From positions 682,001-746,000 of the forward strand of contig CBDAQB010000001.1 in NCBI GenBank assembly GCA_965198825.1: DNA of 64,000 bases, written 5' to 3'. The position numbers and the translations under genes were made by a program. This DNA is from BOG-908 sp965198825. Lineage in GTDB: Bacteria > Pseudomonadota > Alphaproteobacteria > Acetobacterales > Acetobacteraceae. Position 1 is the stretch's first letter. Each line of letters starts with the position of its first letter. The notes under the pieces were generated by a model, which made no database searches, was not told where the DNA came from, and saw only the letters and a program-made list of their open reading frames with translations. Below are positions 21,883 to 29,486 of this stretch, piece by piece.

Positions 21883-21965
21883 CTGCACGGCCAGGCGCAG
21901 TAAAGGCCGCTTCGCGCCGCTCCGCGGTGGCCTGCGGCCAGCCTTGACTGCGCCTGGCCGTGCAG
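21883..21965. repeat. Perfect 19-base inverted repeat inside the IS
   Basis: CTGCACGGCCAGGCGCAGT begins the base after the transposase stop and pairs perfectly with the sequence at 21947-21965 across a 45-base loop that itself contains GGCCGC/GCGGCC arms. It could be the transposase terminator or a passenger palindrome. Confidence 0.75.
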
Positions 21966-22182
21966 CCGTGGAGAGTCATGGCCGGGACGACGAAACGGCA
22001 CTTCAACCGAACAACGAAACACCGCCTTACCACCTGCCCCGCAACGCGTGGTAGGCTCTACTTGCTACCGGATCTGGGTCAGCCCCAAAGTTTTTTGCTC
22101 CTTTTTTTCAAAAAAGAAGTCCTTCCTGCCTGTTACCTCACCCCCGCCTTGCCTCCAGAAGCCCGCTGGTCAATATCGCGCC

Positions 22183-22686
22183 ATGCCAGTGACCAGAGAC
22201 ACCCAGCACGCCGCCGCCGGCACCATCGCCTGCATCGTTCCGCTGGCGGTAGCCCTGTTCGCCGAGCACGCCATGGGCATGATGCCCTGCGCCTTCTGCC
22301 TCCTCGAACGCTGGCCCTACTACGCCGGCGCCGCCGTCGGCCTGGTCGCCCTGCTCATGCCACGCCGCATCACCCGCCTCCTTCTCTGGCTCATCCTCGT
22401 CCTCCTGCTCGTCGCGGCCCTCCTCTCCTTCGTCCACGTCGGCGTCCAATGGCACTGGTGGCCCGATCCCCTCCCCGAGTGCCGCGCGCCGGACTTCCAC
22501 GGCCTCTCCATGTCCGAGCGCCTCGCCGCCATGCCCCTTCGCCCCGCCAAGCTCTGCGAAGACCCCGACTATCTGATCCCCGGCGTCCCCATCTCCTTCC
22601 CCGAAATGGGCGTCCTCTACGCCCTGGCGGTCTTCGCCTGGCTCGCCACATGGCTAAGCCGAACCAGAGGGCGCAAATTCCGATGA
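22183..22686 (+). CDS. dsbB: Disulfide bond formation protein B
   Basis: An inner-membrane quinone reductase that reoxidises periplasmic DsbA. The 167-residue protein has four predicted transmembrane helices, the first-loop redox pair in MMPCAFCLLERWPYY near residue 32, and a second pair of Cys in the large periplasmic loop (PECRAPDF and KLCEDPDY). The start giving MPVTRDTQHAA is chosen because the upstream extension is translated repeat and IS sequence. The stop overlaps the coq7 start (ATGA), coupling a ubiquinone-using enzyme to a ubiquinone-making one. Confidence 0.92.
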   Translation: MPVTRDTQHAAAGTIACIVPLAVALFAEHAMGMMPCAFCLLERWPYYAGAAVGLVALLMPRRITRLLLWLILVLLLVAALLSFVHVGVQWHWWPDPLPECRAPDFHGLSMSERLAAMPLRPAKLCEDPDYLIPGVPISFPEMGVLYALAVFAWLATWLSRTRGRKFR

Positions 22687-23228
22687 GCACCACCACGAGC
22701 CTCCCAGGCGACCCAACCCCCCGCCAGCGCATCGAGCGCATGATCCGCGTGGACCACGCGGGCGAATACGGGGCCAAGCGCATCTACCAAGGCCAGATCG
22801 ATGTCCTCGGCCGGGGCCCCCGCGGCGACATCCTCCGCCACATGCAGGCGCAGGAGCAGCACCACCTCGACACCTTCGCCGGCCTCATCGCCGAACGCCG
22901 CGTCCGCCCCACGGCCCTGCTCCCCCTCTGGCACCTCGCCGGTTACGCACTCGGCGCCGTCACCGCAGCCATGGGCGAACGCGCCGCCATGGCCTGCACC
23001 GTCGCGGTCGAGGAAGCCATCGACGAACACTACCGCGCACAGGCCGAATCCCTTGGCTCAGACGAAGCCGCCCTGCGCGAAACCATCGAGGAATTCCGTG
23101 CCGAGGAACTCGAACATCGCGACATCGGTCTCGACCATGAGGCCGAGAAGGCTGTCGGCTATAAGCTGATTTACGGGGTGATAAAGGTAGGGTGTAAGGT
23201 GGCTATCGCGGTGAGCGAACGAATCTGA
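22683..23228 (+). CDS. coq7: Demethoxyubiquinone hydroxylase (Coq7/CAT5)
   Basis: A di-iron membrane-associated hydroxylase of ubiquinone biosynthesis. The 181-residue protein has the expected carboxylate/His ligands in repeated motifs: VDHAGEYGAKRIY near residue 18, MQAQEQHHLDTF near residue 49, VEEAIDEHY near residue 97, and FRAEELEHRDIGLDHEAE near residue 130. The length is that of short bacterial Coq7. The start ATG overlaps the dsbB stop, so the two genes form an operon; downstream is half of an AT-rich palindrome. Confidence 0.94.
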   Translation: MSTTTSLPGDPTPRQRIERMIRVDHAGEYGAKRIYQGQIDVLGRGPRGDILRHMQAQEQHHLDTFAGLIAERRVRPTALLPLWHLAGYALGAVTAAMGERAAMACTVAVEEAIDEHYRAQAESLGSDEAALRETIEEFRAEELEHRDIGLDHEAEKAVGYKLIYGVIKVGCKVAIAVSERI

Positions 23229-23243
23229 TAGCAAGGAAGCGTC

Positions 23244-23278
23244 TTCTTTTTTGAAAAAAAGAAGCAAAAAACTTCTGC
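23244..23278. repeat. AT-rich palindrome, left half only
   Basis: Left half is intact after coq7; the usual right half is replaced by diverged sequence ending GAAGACGCTTCC. Confidence 0.75.
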
Positions 23279-23353
23279 ATATTTGGGCTGAGCTACATCA
23301 ACATCTCGGTCCCACAATGTGAAGACGCTTCCTTCCTCCCTCGGAGTCATTGA

Positions 23354-24718
23354 GTGCCCCCGCACACAGGCCTAGCGCACTCCCTACTCCCCCGCCACGT
23401 CGCCATGATTTCCCTAGGCGGCATCATAGGCGCCGGCCTTTTCGTCGGCAGCAGCGCCGCCATCAGCATCGCCGGCCCAGGCGTTCTCATCAGCTACGCG
23501 CTTTCCGGAACACTCGTGTTCCTCATCATGCGCATGCTCGGCGAAATGGCAGTCGCCCGTCCAGGCGTCGGCTCCTTTTCGGAATATGCAGCATTGAGCC
23601 TCGGCCACTGGGCCGGCTTCATGACGGGCTGGCTCTACTGGTATTTCTGGGTGATCACCGTAGGCGTCGAAACCATCGCAGGCGCCGGCCTGCTCCAGCA
23701 ATGGATCGACCTGCCCGTCTGGCTCATCGGCGCGGTGCTTATAGCGGTCATGACCGCCACGAACCTCGTCTCTGTGCGCGCCTTCGCGGAGTTCGAGTTC
23801 TGGTTCGCCTCGCTCAAGGTCTCCGCCATCGTCATCTTCATTCTCATAGGCCTCGCCTACATCTTCGGCTTCGGCCCCGGCCCCGCCACCACCGTGAACA
23901 TGCTGAAGGCGCACGGCGGCCTGCTCCCACGCGGCCTCGGCGCCGCCTTCGCCGCCATCCCCACCGTCATCTTTTCCATGATGGGAAGCGAGGTCGCCAC
24001 CATCGCCGCTGCCGAAACCGCCGATCCCGCCACGAACGTGGCACGCGCAGGCCGCACCGTCTCGTTACGCATCCTGTTCTTCTATGTTGCGTCCATTGCC
24101 GTCATCGTCAGCGTCCTGCCGTGGAACAGCATCGTTCCCGGCACCGCGCCTTTCGCGAAAACGCTCGAAGCCATGCACATCCTCGGCGCCGGCCTGGCCA
24201 TGTCCATCGTCGTGCTCACAGCTGTTCTCTCTTGCCTCAACAGCGGCCTCTACATCACCTCGCGCATGCTCTACGAACTCGCCCGCCGCGGCGATGCCCC
24301 CGCCATCTTCGCCGCCACCTCATCCGCGCAAGTCCCCCGCATCGGCATCCTCGTCGGCACCGCCGCCGGCTTCCTCGCAGCCGTATCCTCCATCCTCTCG
24401 CCGCACGGCGTGTTCCTTTTCCTCGTGAACACGTCAGGCGCCATCATCCTCTTCATCTACGCCATCGTGGCGTTCGGCGAGATCAGCCTGCGCCGCCAGC
24501 TCGAGGCGCGCGGCGAACCGATCAAGCTGAAAATGTGGTTCTTCCCCTGGCTCACCTACATCGCCATCGCCGGCATCTTCCTTGTTCTTGCCAGCATGGC
24601 CTTCACGAAGGGCCAAGGCATCCAGCTCATATCAAGCGCCTTGAGCGTCGGCTTTATCATGCTAGCCTTCGCCATAAGGCGCCGAATGGGAAGCACTGTC
24701 TCCGCGGCAATCCCCTGA
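23354..24718 (+). CDS. APC-family amino acid permease
   Basis: A 454-residue inner-membrane amino-acid transporter of the AAT type. It opens with the typical first helix LLPRHVAMISLGGIIGAGLF and the unwound-helix motif GAGLFVGSS, then GPGVLISYALSG, RMLGEMAVARPGVGSFSEYA near residue 64, and about 12 hydrophobic segments in total. A GTG start is used; a few residues could be trimmed. It is followed 26 bases later by a PPOX-family gene. Substrate not determined; relatives carry GABA, aromatic or other neutral amino acids. Confidence 0.9.
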   Translation: MPPHTGLAHSLLPRHVAMISLGGIIGAGLFVGSSAAISIAGPGVLISYALSGTLVFLIMRMLGEMAVARPGVGSFSEYAALSLGHWAGFMTGWLYWYFWVITVGVETIAGAGLLQQWIDLPVWLIGAVLIAVMTATNLVSVRAFAEFEFWFASLKVSAIVIFILIGLAYIFGFGPGPATTVNMLKAHGGLLPRGLGAAFAAIPTVIFSMMGSEVATIAAAETADPATNVARAGRTVSLRILFFYVASIAVIVSVLPWNSIVPGTAPFAKTLEAMHILGAGLAMSIVVLTAVLSCLNSGLYITSRMLYELARRGDAPAIFAATSSAQVPRIGILVGTAAGFLAAVSSILSPHGVFLFLVNTSGAIILFIYAIVAFGEISLRRQLEARGEPIKLKMWFFPWLTYIAIAGIFLVLASMAFTKGQGIQLISSALSVGFIMLAFAIRRRMGSTVSAAIP

Positions 24719-24744
24719 ACAGGCGCCAGGAGGATCTGAACCCG

Positions 24745-25392
24745 ATGGCCAGTCTCTACGGCGACACGCACCGTGCTCTGCAAAACCAGCACGAATCCCG
24801 GCGCCTCGCCGACCTCATGGAAGCCGCTATCGTCCGCCCCTTCCTCAGTGAGGACGACACCGACTTCCTTTCCACACGCGATTTCTTCTTCCTCGCCACC
24901 GTGGACCAGCACGGCAGCCCCACCGTCTCCTACAAAGGCGGTGCGCCGGGCTTCATGCACGTGCTCGATCCGACCACCCTGCTGTTTCCGCTCTACGACG
25001 GCAACGGCATGTTCCTCTCTGCCGGCAACATAGACGCCACCGACAAGATCGGCCTGCTCTTCATCGATTTCGAAACGCCCCACCGCCTCCGCGTGCAAGG
25101 CGAAGCCAGCCTCACCGACGAGGGCCTGGAGAACTTCCCAGGCGCCAACACACTCGTCCGCGTCGCTATCACCTGTGTCTTCGTCAACTGCGGCCGCTAT
25201 ATCCACCGCCACACCCGCACCGCTCAAGCCGTCCACATCCCCGATGCAAACGGCAAACAGCCTCTTCCTGCCTGGAAGCGTATTGACATCGTGCAGGACA
25301 GCCTGACTCCACGCGACCAGGCGCCGGCGCAGGAGACGGGCTTGATCACGCTCGATGAATACGAGGAAATGCGGAAGCGAGGGGAAGTTTAG
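24745..25392 (+). CDS. PPOX-class flavin-binding protein
   Basis: A 215-residue protein of the pyridoxamine-5'-phosphate oxidase-like split-barrel family. The FMN-binding part is recognisable in FLSTRDFFFLATVDQHGSPT near residue 37, followed by SYKGGAPGFMHV and the strand LRVQGEASL. Such proteins usually bind FMN or F420 and reduce small molecules; the exact substrate is unknown. AGGAGG lies before the ATG, a strong ribosome site. It probably forms a two-gene unit with the permease. It is not the vitamin B6 enzyme PdxH, whose substrate motifs are not evident. Confidence 0.82.
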   Translation: MASLYGDTHRALQNQHESRRLADLMEAAIVRPFLSEDDTDFLSTRDFFFLATVDQHGSPTVSYKGGAPGFMHVLDPTTLLFPLYDGNGMFLSAGNIDATDKIGLLFIDFETPHRLRVQGEASLTDEGLENFPGANTLVRVAITCVFVNCGRYIHRHTRTAQAVHIPDANGKQPLPAWKRIDIVQDSLTPRDQAPAQETGLITLDEYEEMRKRGEV

Positions 25393-25447
25393 GAAGCACT
25401 TCGTCCGTTGTGAGGCCGAGCCTCTCCCCGCACACGGCCCAAAGTTG

Positions 25448-25482
25448 CAAAAGTTTTTTGGTTCTTTTTTTCAAAAAAGAAC
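25448..25482. repeat. AT-rich palindrome, right half only
   Basis: The right half is intact at the convergent end between the PPOX and acyl carrier protein genes; the left half is diverged. Confidence 0.75.
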
Positions 25483-25484
25483 GC

Positions 25485-25712
25485 TTACTTCTTCTCCTCA
25501 ATGACTCGAACAATATCCCCCACATTCCGCAGCCGATCGATCTCCCGACTCTTCAGTCGCATCCCAAAATGCGCCTCCACAGCCAGGATGATCGAAACCT
25601 GCTGCACCGAATCCCACCCCTCCACATCCGCCGCCGACGTCTCCGGCGTCAGCACGAGGTCGTCGTTCAGCAGCACGTCCCGGATGATTGCATAAACCTC
25701 ATCCTCGATCAT
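25485..25712 (-). CDS. Acyl carrier protein
   Basis: A 75-residue carrier protein. Ser in VEGWDSVQQVSIILAVE is the expected 4'-phosphopantetheine attachment site (DS motif), and the remainder has the three- to four-helix acidic pattern. The start giving MIEDEVYAIIRDVL is preferred because it overlaps the upstream gene's stop as ATGA; an upstream ATG would add eight residues. It is not next to fatty-acid synthesis genes, so it is a dedicated carrier, probably working with the product of the coupled upstream gene or an enzyme elsewhere. Confidence 0.88.
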   Translation of the reverse strand: MIEDEVYAIIRDVLLNDDLVLTPETSAADVEGWDSVQQVSIILAVEAHFGMRLKSREIDRLRNVGDIVRVIEEKK

Positions 25713-26887
25713 CGGATGCCCATCTGATCGCGCCACAGCCGCATCGCGTTAGCACAGATGCTGAGCCAGGCACGCAGATCGCCGGCCCCCACATCCGCCG
25801 CCGGCGCAACCGCGCTCGTGTGCCCATGATAGAGCCCATACCCCACCTGTTCGACCGAGCCTGGCGGGTGCTCGCCCCCCTCCGTCACATAGAGCAACGC
25901 GTTCGGGCCATATGAGCGCAACTGGTTCAGCAGCGGCAGCATCTGCTCCGCCAGGATCTGCTTAGGCCGCTGGAACACGAACAGCCGCTCACCGGTTTCC
26001 AAAACTTCCATGAACTTGCGATGGAAAAACCGCAGTTGCTGCCCCTGTTCCGCGCGCACCTGGTCCGCCGTGGTCTCATCCTCGTAGCGGAACGAGTGGA
26101 AGCTGATATTGTGCCGCATATCGCACACCAGAAACTCCGGCCGCGGCCCAGGATGCGCGAAAACCCGCAACCAGCGATCGTTCCCCACTTCCGCAAAGCC
26201 GCAATCCAGCGCCCTGACGAGGTCAGGCAGCGTAATGCCCACGAACCGCAGCAGTCCCAGCGGCTCTGCCCCGCAGTGCCGCTGCATGATGCCGAACTCG
26301 CAATTGTGCCCAAGGCTTTCGAAGTTCAGCAGCAGCTCCGCCGCGGTCTGTCCGGTGCAAAGCCTCAGCGCCTCCTTCAGGATCTCCGTGTCCGGCGTTT
26401 CCGGCAAATCGATTGGCGGCAACAGCCGCCTTTCGGCCGCCGCCTCCGCAAACGCCGGCAGCACGGCCGCCGACCGCAGCATGAACCCCAGCGTCCGCGC
26501 GTCCGAATTGAAACCCAGATCCACCGGCCGCTGCGCATCGGGATGCTGCAACTCCACCAGCAGCGACCGGGAAGACCCCACCACCTCAGCCGGAATGCGA
26601 TACCCGACGATGCCATCGCCTTCGATTCGCGCCGCCCCCACCAGCAGCCCGTTCACCGTCACCATCAACCGCTGCCCGACAGTCACGCCAGGCGCCACGA
26701 ACGGGTTCACATCCAGCTCGAGCGTCACCGCGCTGCCGGCGCGCAGAGGCGGCAGCGGGACGCGCAGCGCGCTCGCATGCCCCACCGCCCAGGTGAACCC
26801 GTCCTCAGGCGGCGCCCATCCCTGCAGCAGGCAGCCCGCCGCATTCCCGAGCCGCCCGAACACCAGCTCCGCCAGCGGCGTGATCAT
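25709..26887 (-). CDS. Two-domain protein of unknown function coupled to an ACP
   Basis: A 392-residue protein. The first half (to about residue 140) looks like a beta-sandwich (LELDVNPFVAPGVTVGQRL, then VTVNGLLVG). The second half, from about residue 190, contains FESLGHNCEFGIMQRHCG and PLGLLRFVGITLPDLV, which resemble the SLGxNCxxG segment of DUF1796-like putative cysteine peptidases and similar domains attached to glycosyltransferases in related bacteria. The Cys and later His (HNISFHSFRYEDE) could form a catalytic pair, but this is inference. It is translationally coupled to an acyl carrier protein, suggesting modification of a surface polysaccharide or a thioester substrate. Confidence 0.6.
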   Translation of the reverse strand: MITPLAELVFGRLGNAAGCLLQGWAPPEDGFTWAVGHASALRVPLPPLRAGSAVTLELDVNPFVAPGVTVGQRLMVTVNGLLVGAARIEGDGIVGYRIPAEVVGSSRSLLVELQHPDAQRPVDLGFNSDARTLGFMLRSAAVLPAFAEAAAERRLLPPIDLPETPDTEILKEALRLCTGQTAAELLLNFESLGHNCEFGIMQRHCGAEPLGLLRFVGITLPDLVRALDCGFAEVGNDRWLRVFAHPGPRPEFLVCDMRHNISFHSFRYEDETTADQVRAEQGQQLRFFHRKFMEVLETGERLFVFQRPKQILAEQMLPLLNQLRSYGPNALLYVTEGGEHPPGSVEQVGYGLYHGHTSAVAPAADVGAGDLRAWLSICANAMRLWRDQMGIR

Positions 26888-26971
26888 GCCACGTCAGCCT
26901 CAACCCCGGTTCCCGTCCGCTCTGCCCCCACTTGCCCTGGTCGAGCCTGCCGGAAAGCGCATATCCCCCAC

Positions 26972-28108
26972 ATGCAGGCTCCACTCCGCCAGTTTTCGCC
27001 ACAACGATGGCCGATACTAATTGGCAACGAAATCTACCGCGCGTCCACCTACGGCCCCACCCACCCGCTCGCTGTCCCCCGCGTCTCCACCACCATCGAT
27101 CTCTGCCGGGCGATGGGCTGGCTCCCGCCCGATCGCTACGAAACCGCCCCGCAAGCCACCATCGACGAAGTCTGCCGCTTCCACGACCGCGCCTATGTCG
27201 AAGCCCTGCAAAACGCGGAGCGCACCCAGTCAGTGCCCGACGACATCCGAGACCGCCACCGCATCGGCGCAGACAGCAACCCAATCTACCCCGAGATCTT
27301 CCGCCGCCCCATGACCAGCGCCGGCGGCATCCTCCTCGCCGCCCGCCTCACCGCCGAAGGCGGCACCATCTTCGTCCCGGGCGGTGGCACCCACCACGGC
27401 CGCCCCGACCGCGCCAGCGGCTTCTGCTACCTCAACGACCCCGTCCTCGGCATCCTCGCCTGGCTCGACCACGGCCTCGAACGCATCGTCTACCTGGACA
27501 TCGACGCCCACCACGGCGACGGCGTGCAGGACGCCTTCGCAAACGACCCACGCGTCCTCACCCTCAGCATCCACGAAGCCAACCGATGGCCACGCACCGG
27601 CGCTGCCCACGACAGGGCAGGGGGCCACGCCCGCAACTTCCCCGTCCCGGAAGGGCTCAACGACACCGAACTCCGCCACCTCCTCACCGAGGCGATCCTA
27701 CCCCTCATCGCCGCCCACCGCCCGCAGGCGATCTTCCTCCAATGCGGCGCCGATGGCCTCGAGGAAGACCCCCTCAGCCGGCTCTCCCTCTCCAACAACG
27801 CCCACATCGAAACCACCATGGCGGTCCAGAACCTCGCCCCACGCCTCATCGTCACAGGCGGCGGCGGCTACAACCCCTGGACAGTCGCCCGCTGCTGGGC
27901 CTGCGTCTGGGCCACGCTCCTGGGCGCCCCCATCCCCGCCGCCACCAACCCCGAAGCGGAAGCCATCCTCCGCACCCTCACCTTCAACCGCGCCGCCGGC
28001 CGCAACCCTCCAGCCCACTGGTTCACCACCTTGCGCGACACCCCGCGCGAAGGGATGGTGCGCTCCGAAATCCAAATCCTGGCCGCCCTATCCCTGGAGC
28101 CCTCATGA
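26972..28108 (+). CDS. Histone-deacetylase-family (AcuC-like) deacylase
   Basis: A zinc-dependent amidohydrolase of 378 residues. All active-site segments are visible: GGGTHHGRPDRASGFCYLND with the charge-relay His pair near residue 142, the zinc ligands in YLDIDAHHGDGVQDAF near residue 172, CGADGLEEDPLS near residue 260, and GGGGYNPWTVARCW near residue 300. The start giving MQAPLRQFSPQRW is the first plausible ATG after the divergent gene. Bacterial members deacetylate acetylpolyamines, protein lysines or small amides; the substrate here is unknown. Its stop overlaps the next gene. Confidence 0.92.
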   Translation: MQAPLRQFSPQRWPILIGNEIYRASTYGPTHPLAVPRVSTTIDLCRAMGWLPPDRYETAPQATIDEVCRFHDRAYVEALQNAERTQSVPDDIRDRHRIGADSNPIYPEIFRRPMTSAGGILLAARLTAEGGTIFVPGGGTHHGRPDRASGFCYLNDPVLGILAWLDHGLERIVYLDIDAHHGDGVQDAFANDPRVLTLSIHEANRWPRTGAAHDRAGGHARNFPVPEGLNDTELRHLLTEAILPLIAAHRPQAIFLQCGADGLEEDPLSRLSLSNNAHIETTMAVQNLAPRLIVTGGGGYNPWTVARCWACVWATLLGAPIPAATNPEAEAILRTLTFNRAAGRNPPAHWFTTLRDTPREGMVRSEIQILAALSLEPS

Positions 28109-28590
28109 AGCGCCTAGCCTTGCTCCTCATCCTCCTGGCCTCGGCCGCCCATGCCCAGACGGACATGGACGAGCCCACCGCCGCCCAGCCCACGCTCCCA
28201 ACCCAGAAAGTCACCATCGTCTCCAAGGACGGCCAGAAACACGTCTTCGACGCCGAAATGGCCACCACGCCCCGCGAGCAGCAAGTCGGCCTCATGTTCC
28301 GCACCGACATCCCGCCCACCCACGGCATGTTCTTCGACTGGGGCCTTCCCGCCCACGAACAGGCCATGTGGATGAAGAACTGCCCCGTCCCCGAAGACAT
28401 GGTCTTCATCGGCCCCGCAGGCACCATCATCCACATCGCCGAACAAACCGTCCCCAACAGCATGGCCAACATCGCCAGCGGCGGTCCTGTGCGCGCCACC
28501 CTCGAGCTGCAGGGCGGGATTACCGAAAAGCTTGGTATTTCCACGGGAGATCATGTTTACGGGCCGGTCTTCGGACCTGCGCCGAAGTAA
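28105..28590 (+). CDS. Exported DUF192 protein
   Basis: A 161-residue protein with a signal peptide (MKRLALLLILLASAAHAQ). The DUF192 domain follows, with PREQQVGLMFRTDIPPTHGM, MWMKNCPVPEDMVFI and GTIIHIAEQTVPNS. The family has a conserved fold and no firmly established function. It overlaps the deacylase stop (ATGA), a translationally coupled pair. An AT-rich palindrome follows at once. Confidence 0.87.
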   Translation: MKRLALLLILLASAAHAQTDMDEPTAAQPTLPTQKVTIVSKDGQKHVFDAEMATTPREQQVGLMFRTDIPPTHGMFFDWGLPAHEQAMWMKNCPVPEDMVFIGPAGTIIHIAEQTVPNSMANIASGGPVRATLELQGGITEKLGISTGDHVYGPVFGPAPK

Positions 28591-28598
28591 GGAAGATG

Positions 28599-28709
28599 TT
28601 CTTTTTTGAAAAAAAGAACCAAAAAACTTTGGGACCTTTAGGCCGGGACTTGCCACGATCTCGGTTCCACGAGGCAAAAGTTTCTTGCTTCTTTTTGTCA
28701 AAAAAGAAG
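28599..28709. repeat. AT-rich intergenic palindrome, full copy
   Basis: Both halves are present. The right half runs into the upstream in-frame extension of the next gene. Confidence 0.85.
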
Positions 28710-28714
28710 ACGCT

Positions 28715-29350
28715 TTGCTAAGAGACTCAGAAACCAGAAACCTCGCCGTAGCCCTCTCCGCCCTCGCCGGCTACGTGGACGCCGTTGGTTTCCTCCGCGT
28801 CGGCGGCTACTTCGTCTCCTTCATGAGCGGCAACTCAACGCGCCTTGCCGTGGACCTGGCCGCAGGCGCACCCAGCGCCTTCATCCCCGCCGCGCTCACC
28901 GCAGCCTTCATGGCAGGCGTCGTCACCGGCTCCCTCGCCGGCACCGCGGCCGCCGGCCGCCGACGCCCTCTCGTCCTCCTCCTGGTAGCCGCGATACTTG
29001 CCATCGCCGCCGCGCTGGCGACCACAGGCAAGACCCGCTGGGTCGTCGCCCTCATGGCCGCCGCCATGGGCGCCGAAAACGCCGTCTTCGAGCACGACGG
29101 CGAAGTCCGGATAGGCCTCACCTACATGACCGGAACCCTGGTCAAATGCGGCCAGCGCCTGGCAGCCGCCTTATTGGGCGGCCCCCGCTGGGACTGGACG
29201 CCCTACCTCCTTCAATGGCTAGGCCTGCTAGCCGGCGCCATTGCCGGCGCCCTGGCCTACGCCACCCTAGGCATGGCCGACCTCTGGATAGCCGTCGCCG
29301 GCATCCTCCTGGCCGCCGCGGCCGCCGCGCGGATGCCACCCGCTCCCTAG
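28715..29350 (+). CDS. DUF1275 (YoaK-family) membrane protein
   Basis: A 211-residue multi-span membrane protein with the family opening SALAGYVDAVGFLRVGGYFV and the conserved FMSGNSTRLAVDLA, then about five more hydrophobic segments. No transport substrate is established for the family. I use the TTG giving MLRDSETRNLAVALS; the frame stays open through the AT-rich repeat to another TTG at 28685, but that extension (LLFVKKED) is translated repeat and is unlikely to be part of the protein. An AT-rich palindrome also follows the stop. Confidence 0.84.
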   Translation: MLRDSETRNLAVALSALAGYVDAVGFLRVGGYFVSFMSGNSTRLAVDLAAGAPSAFIPAALTAAFMAGVVTGSLAGTAAAGRRRPLVLLLVAAILAIAAALATTGKTRWVVALMAAAMGAENAVFEHDGEVRIGLTYMTGTLVKCGQRLAAALLGGPRWDWTPYLLQWLGLLAGAIAGALAYATLGMADLWIAVAGILLAAAAAARMPPAP

Positions 29351-29357
29351 CAAGCAG

Positions 29358-29467
29358 TTCTTTTTTGAAAAAAGAACTAAAAAACTTTTACACCTTTGGG
29401 CCGGACACTCCCTCAATCTCAGCCCCAAATCGCAAAAGTTTTTTGCTTCTTTTTTTCAAAAAAGAAG
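29358..29467. repeat. AT-rich intergenic palindrome, full copy
   Basis: Lies between convergent genes. The left half has a one-base shorter A-run and GAACTA in place of GAACCA. Confidence 0.85.
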
Positions 29468-29486
29468 GCCTTTCTTCCTCCCTAAA

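Larger units (their letters stand above)
21157..22086 (+). mobile_element. IS1595-family insertion sequence, complete
   Basis: The 930-base element has perfect 19-base terminal inverted repeats (GGGGCTGACCCAGATCCGG at 21157-21175 and its reverse complement at 22068-22086). It is flanked by an identical 8-base target duplication, AAAGTTTT, at 21149-21156 and 22087-22094, the size expected for IS1595. It encodes one intact transposase. Perfect ends and duplication point to a recent, possibly still active, insertion. The target is the centre of a dispersed AT-rich palindrome. Confidence 0.93.
21071..22119. repeat. AT-rich palindrome interrupted by the IS1595 element
   Basis: The left half is intact at 21071-21105. 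The right half is split after AAAGTTTT by the insertion sequence and resumes at 22087-22119. The duplicated octamer AAAGTTTT is part of the repeat itself. Confidence 0.85.
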
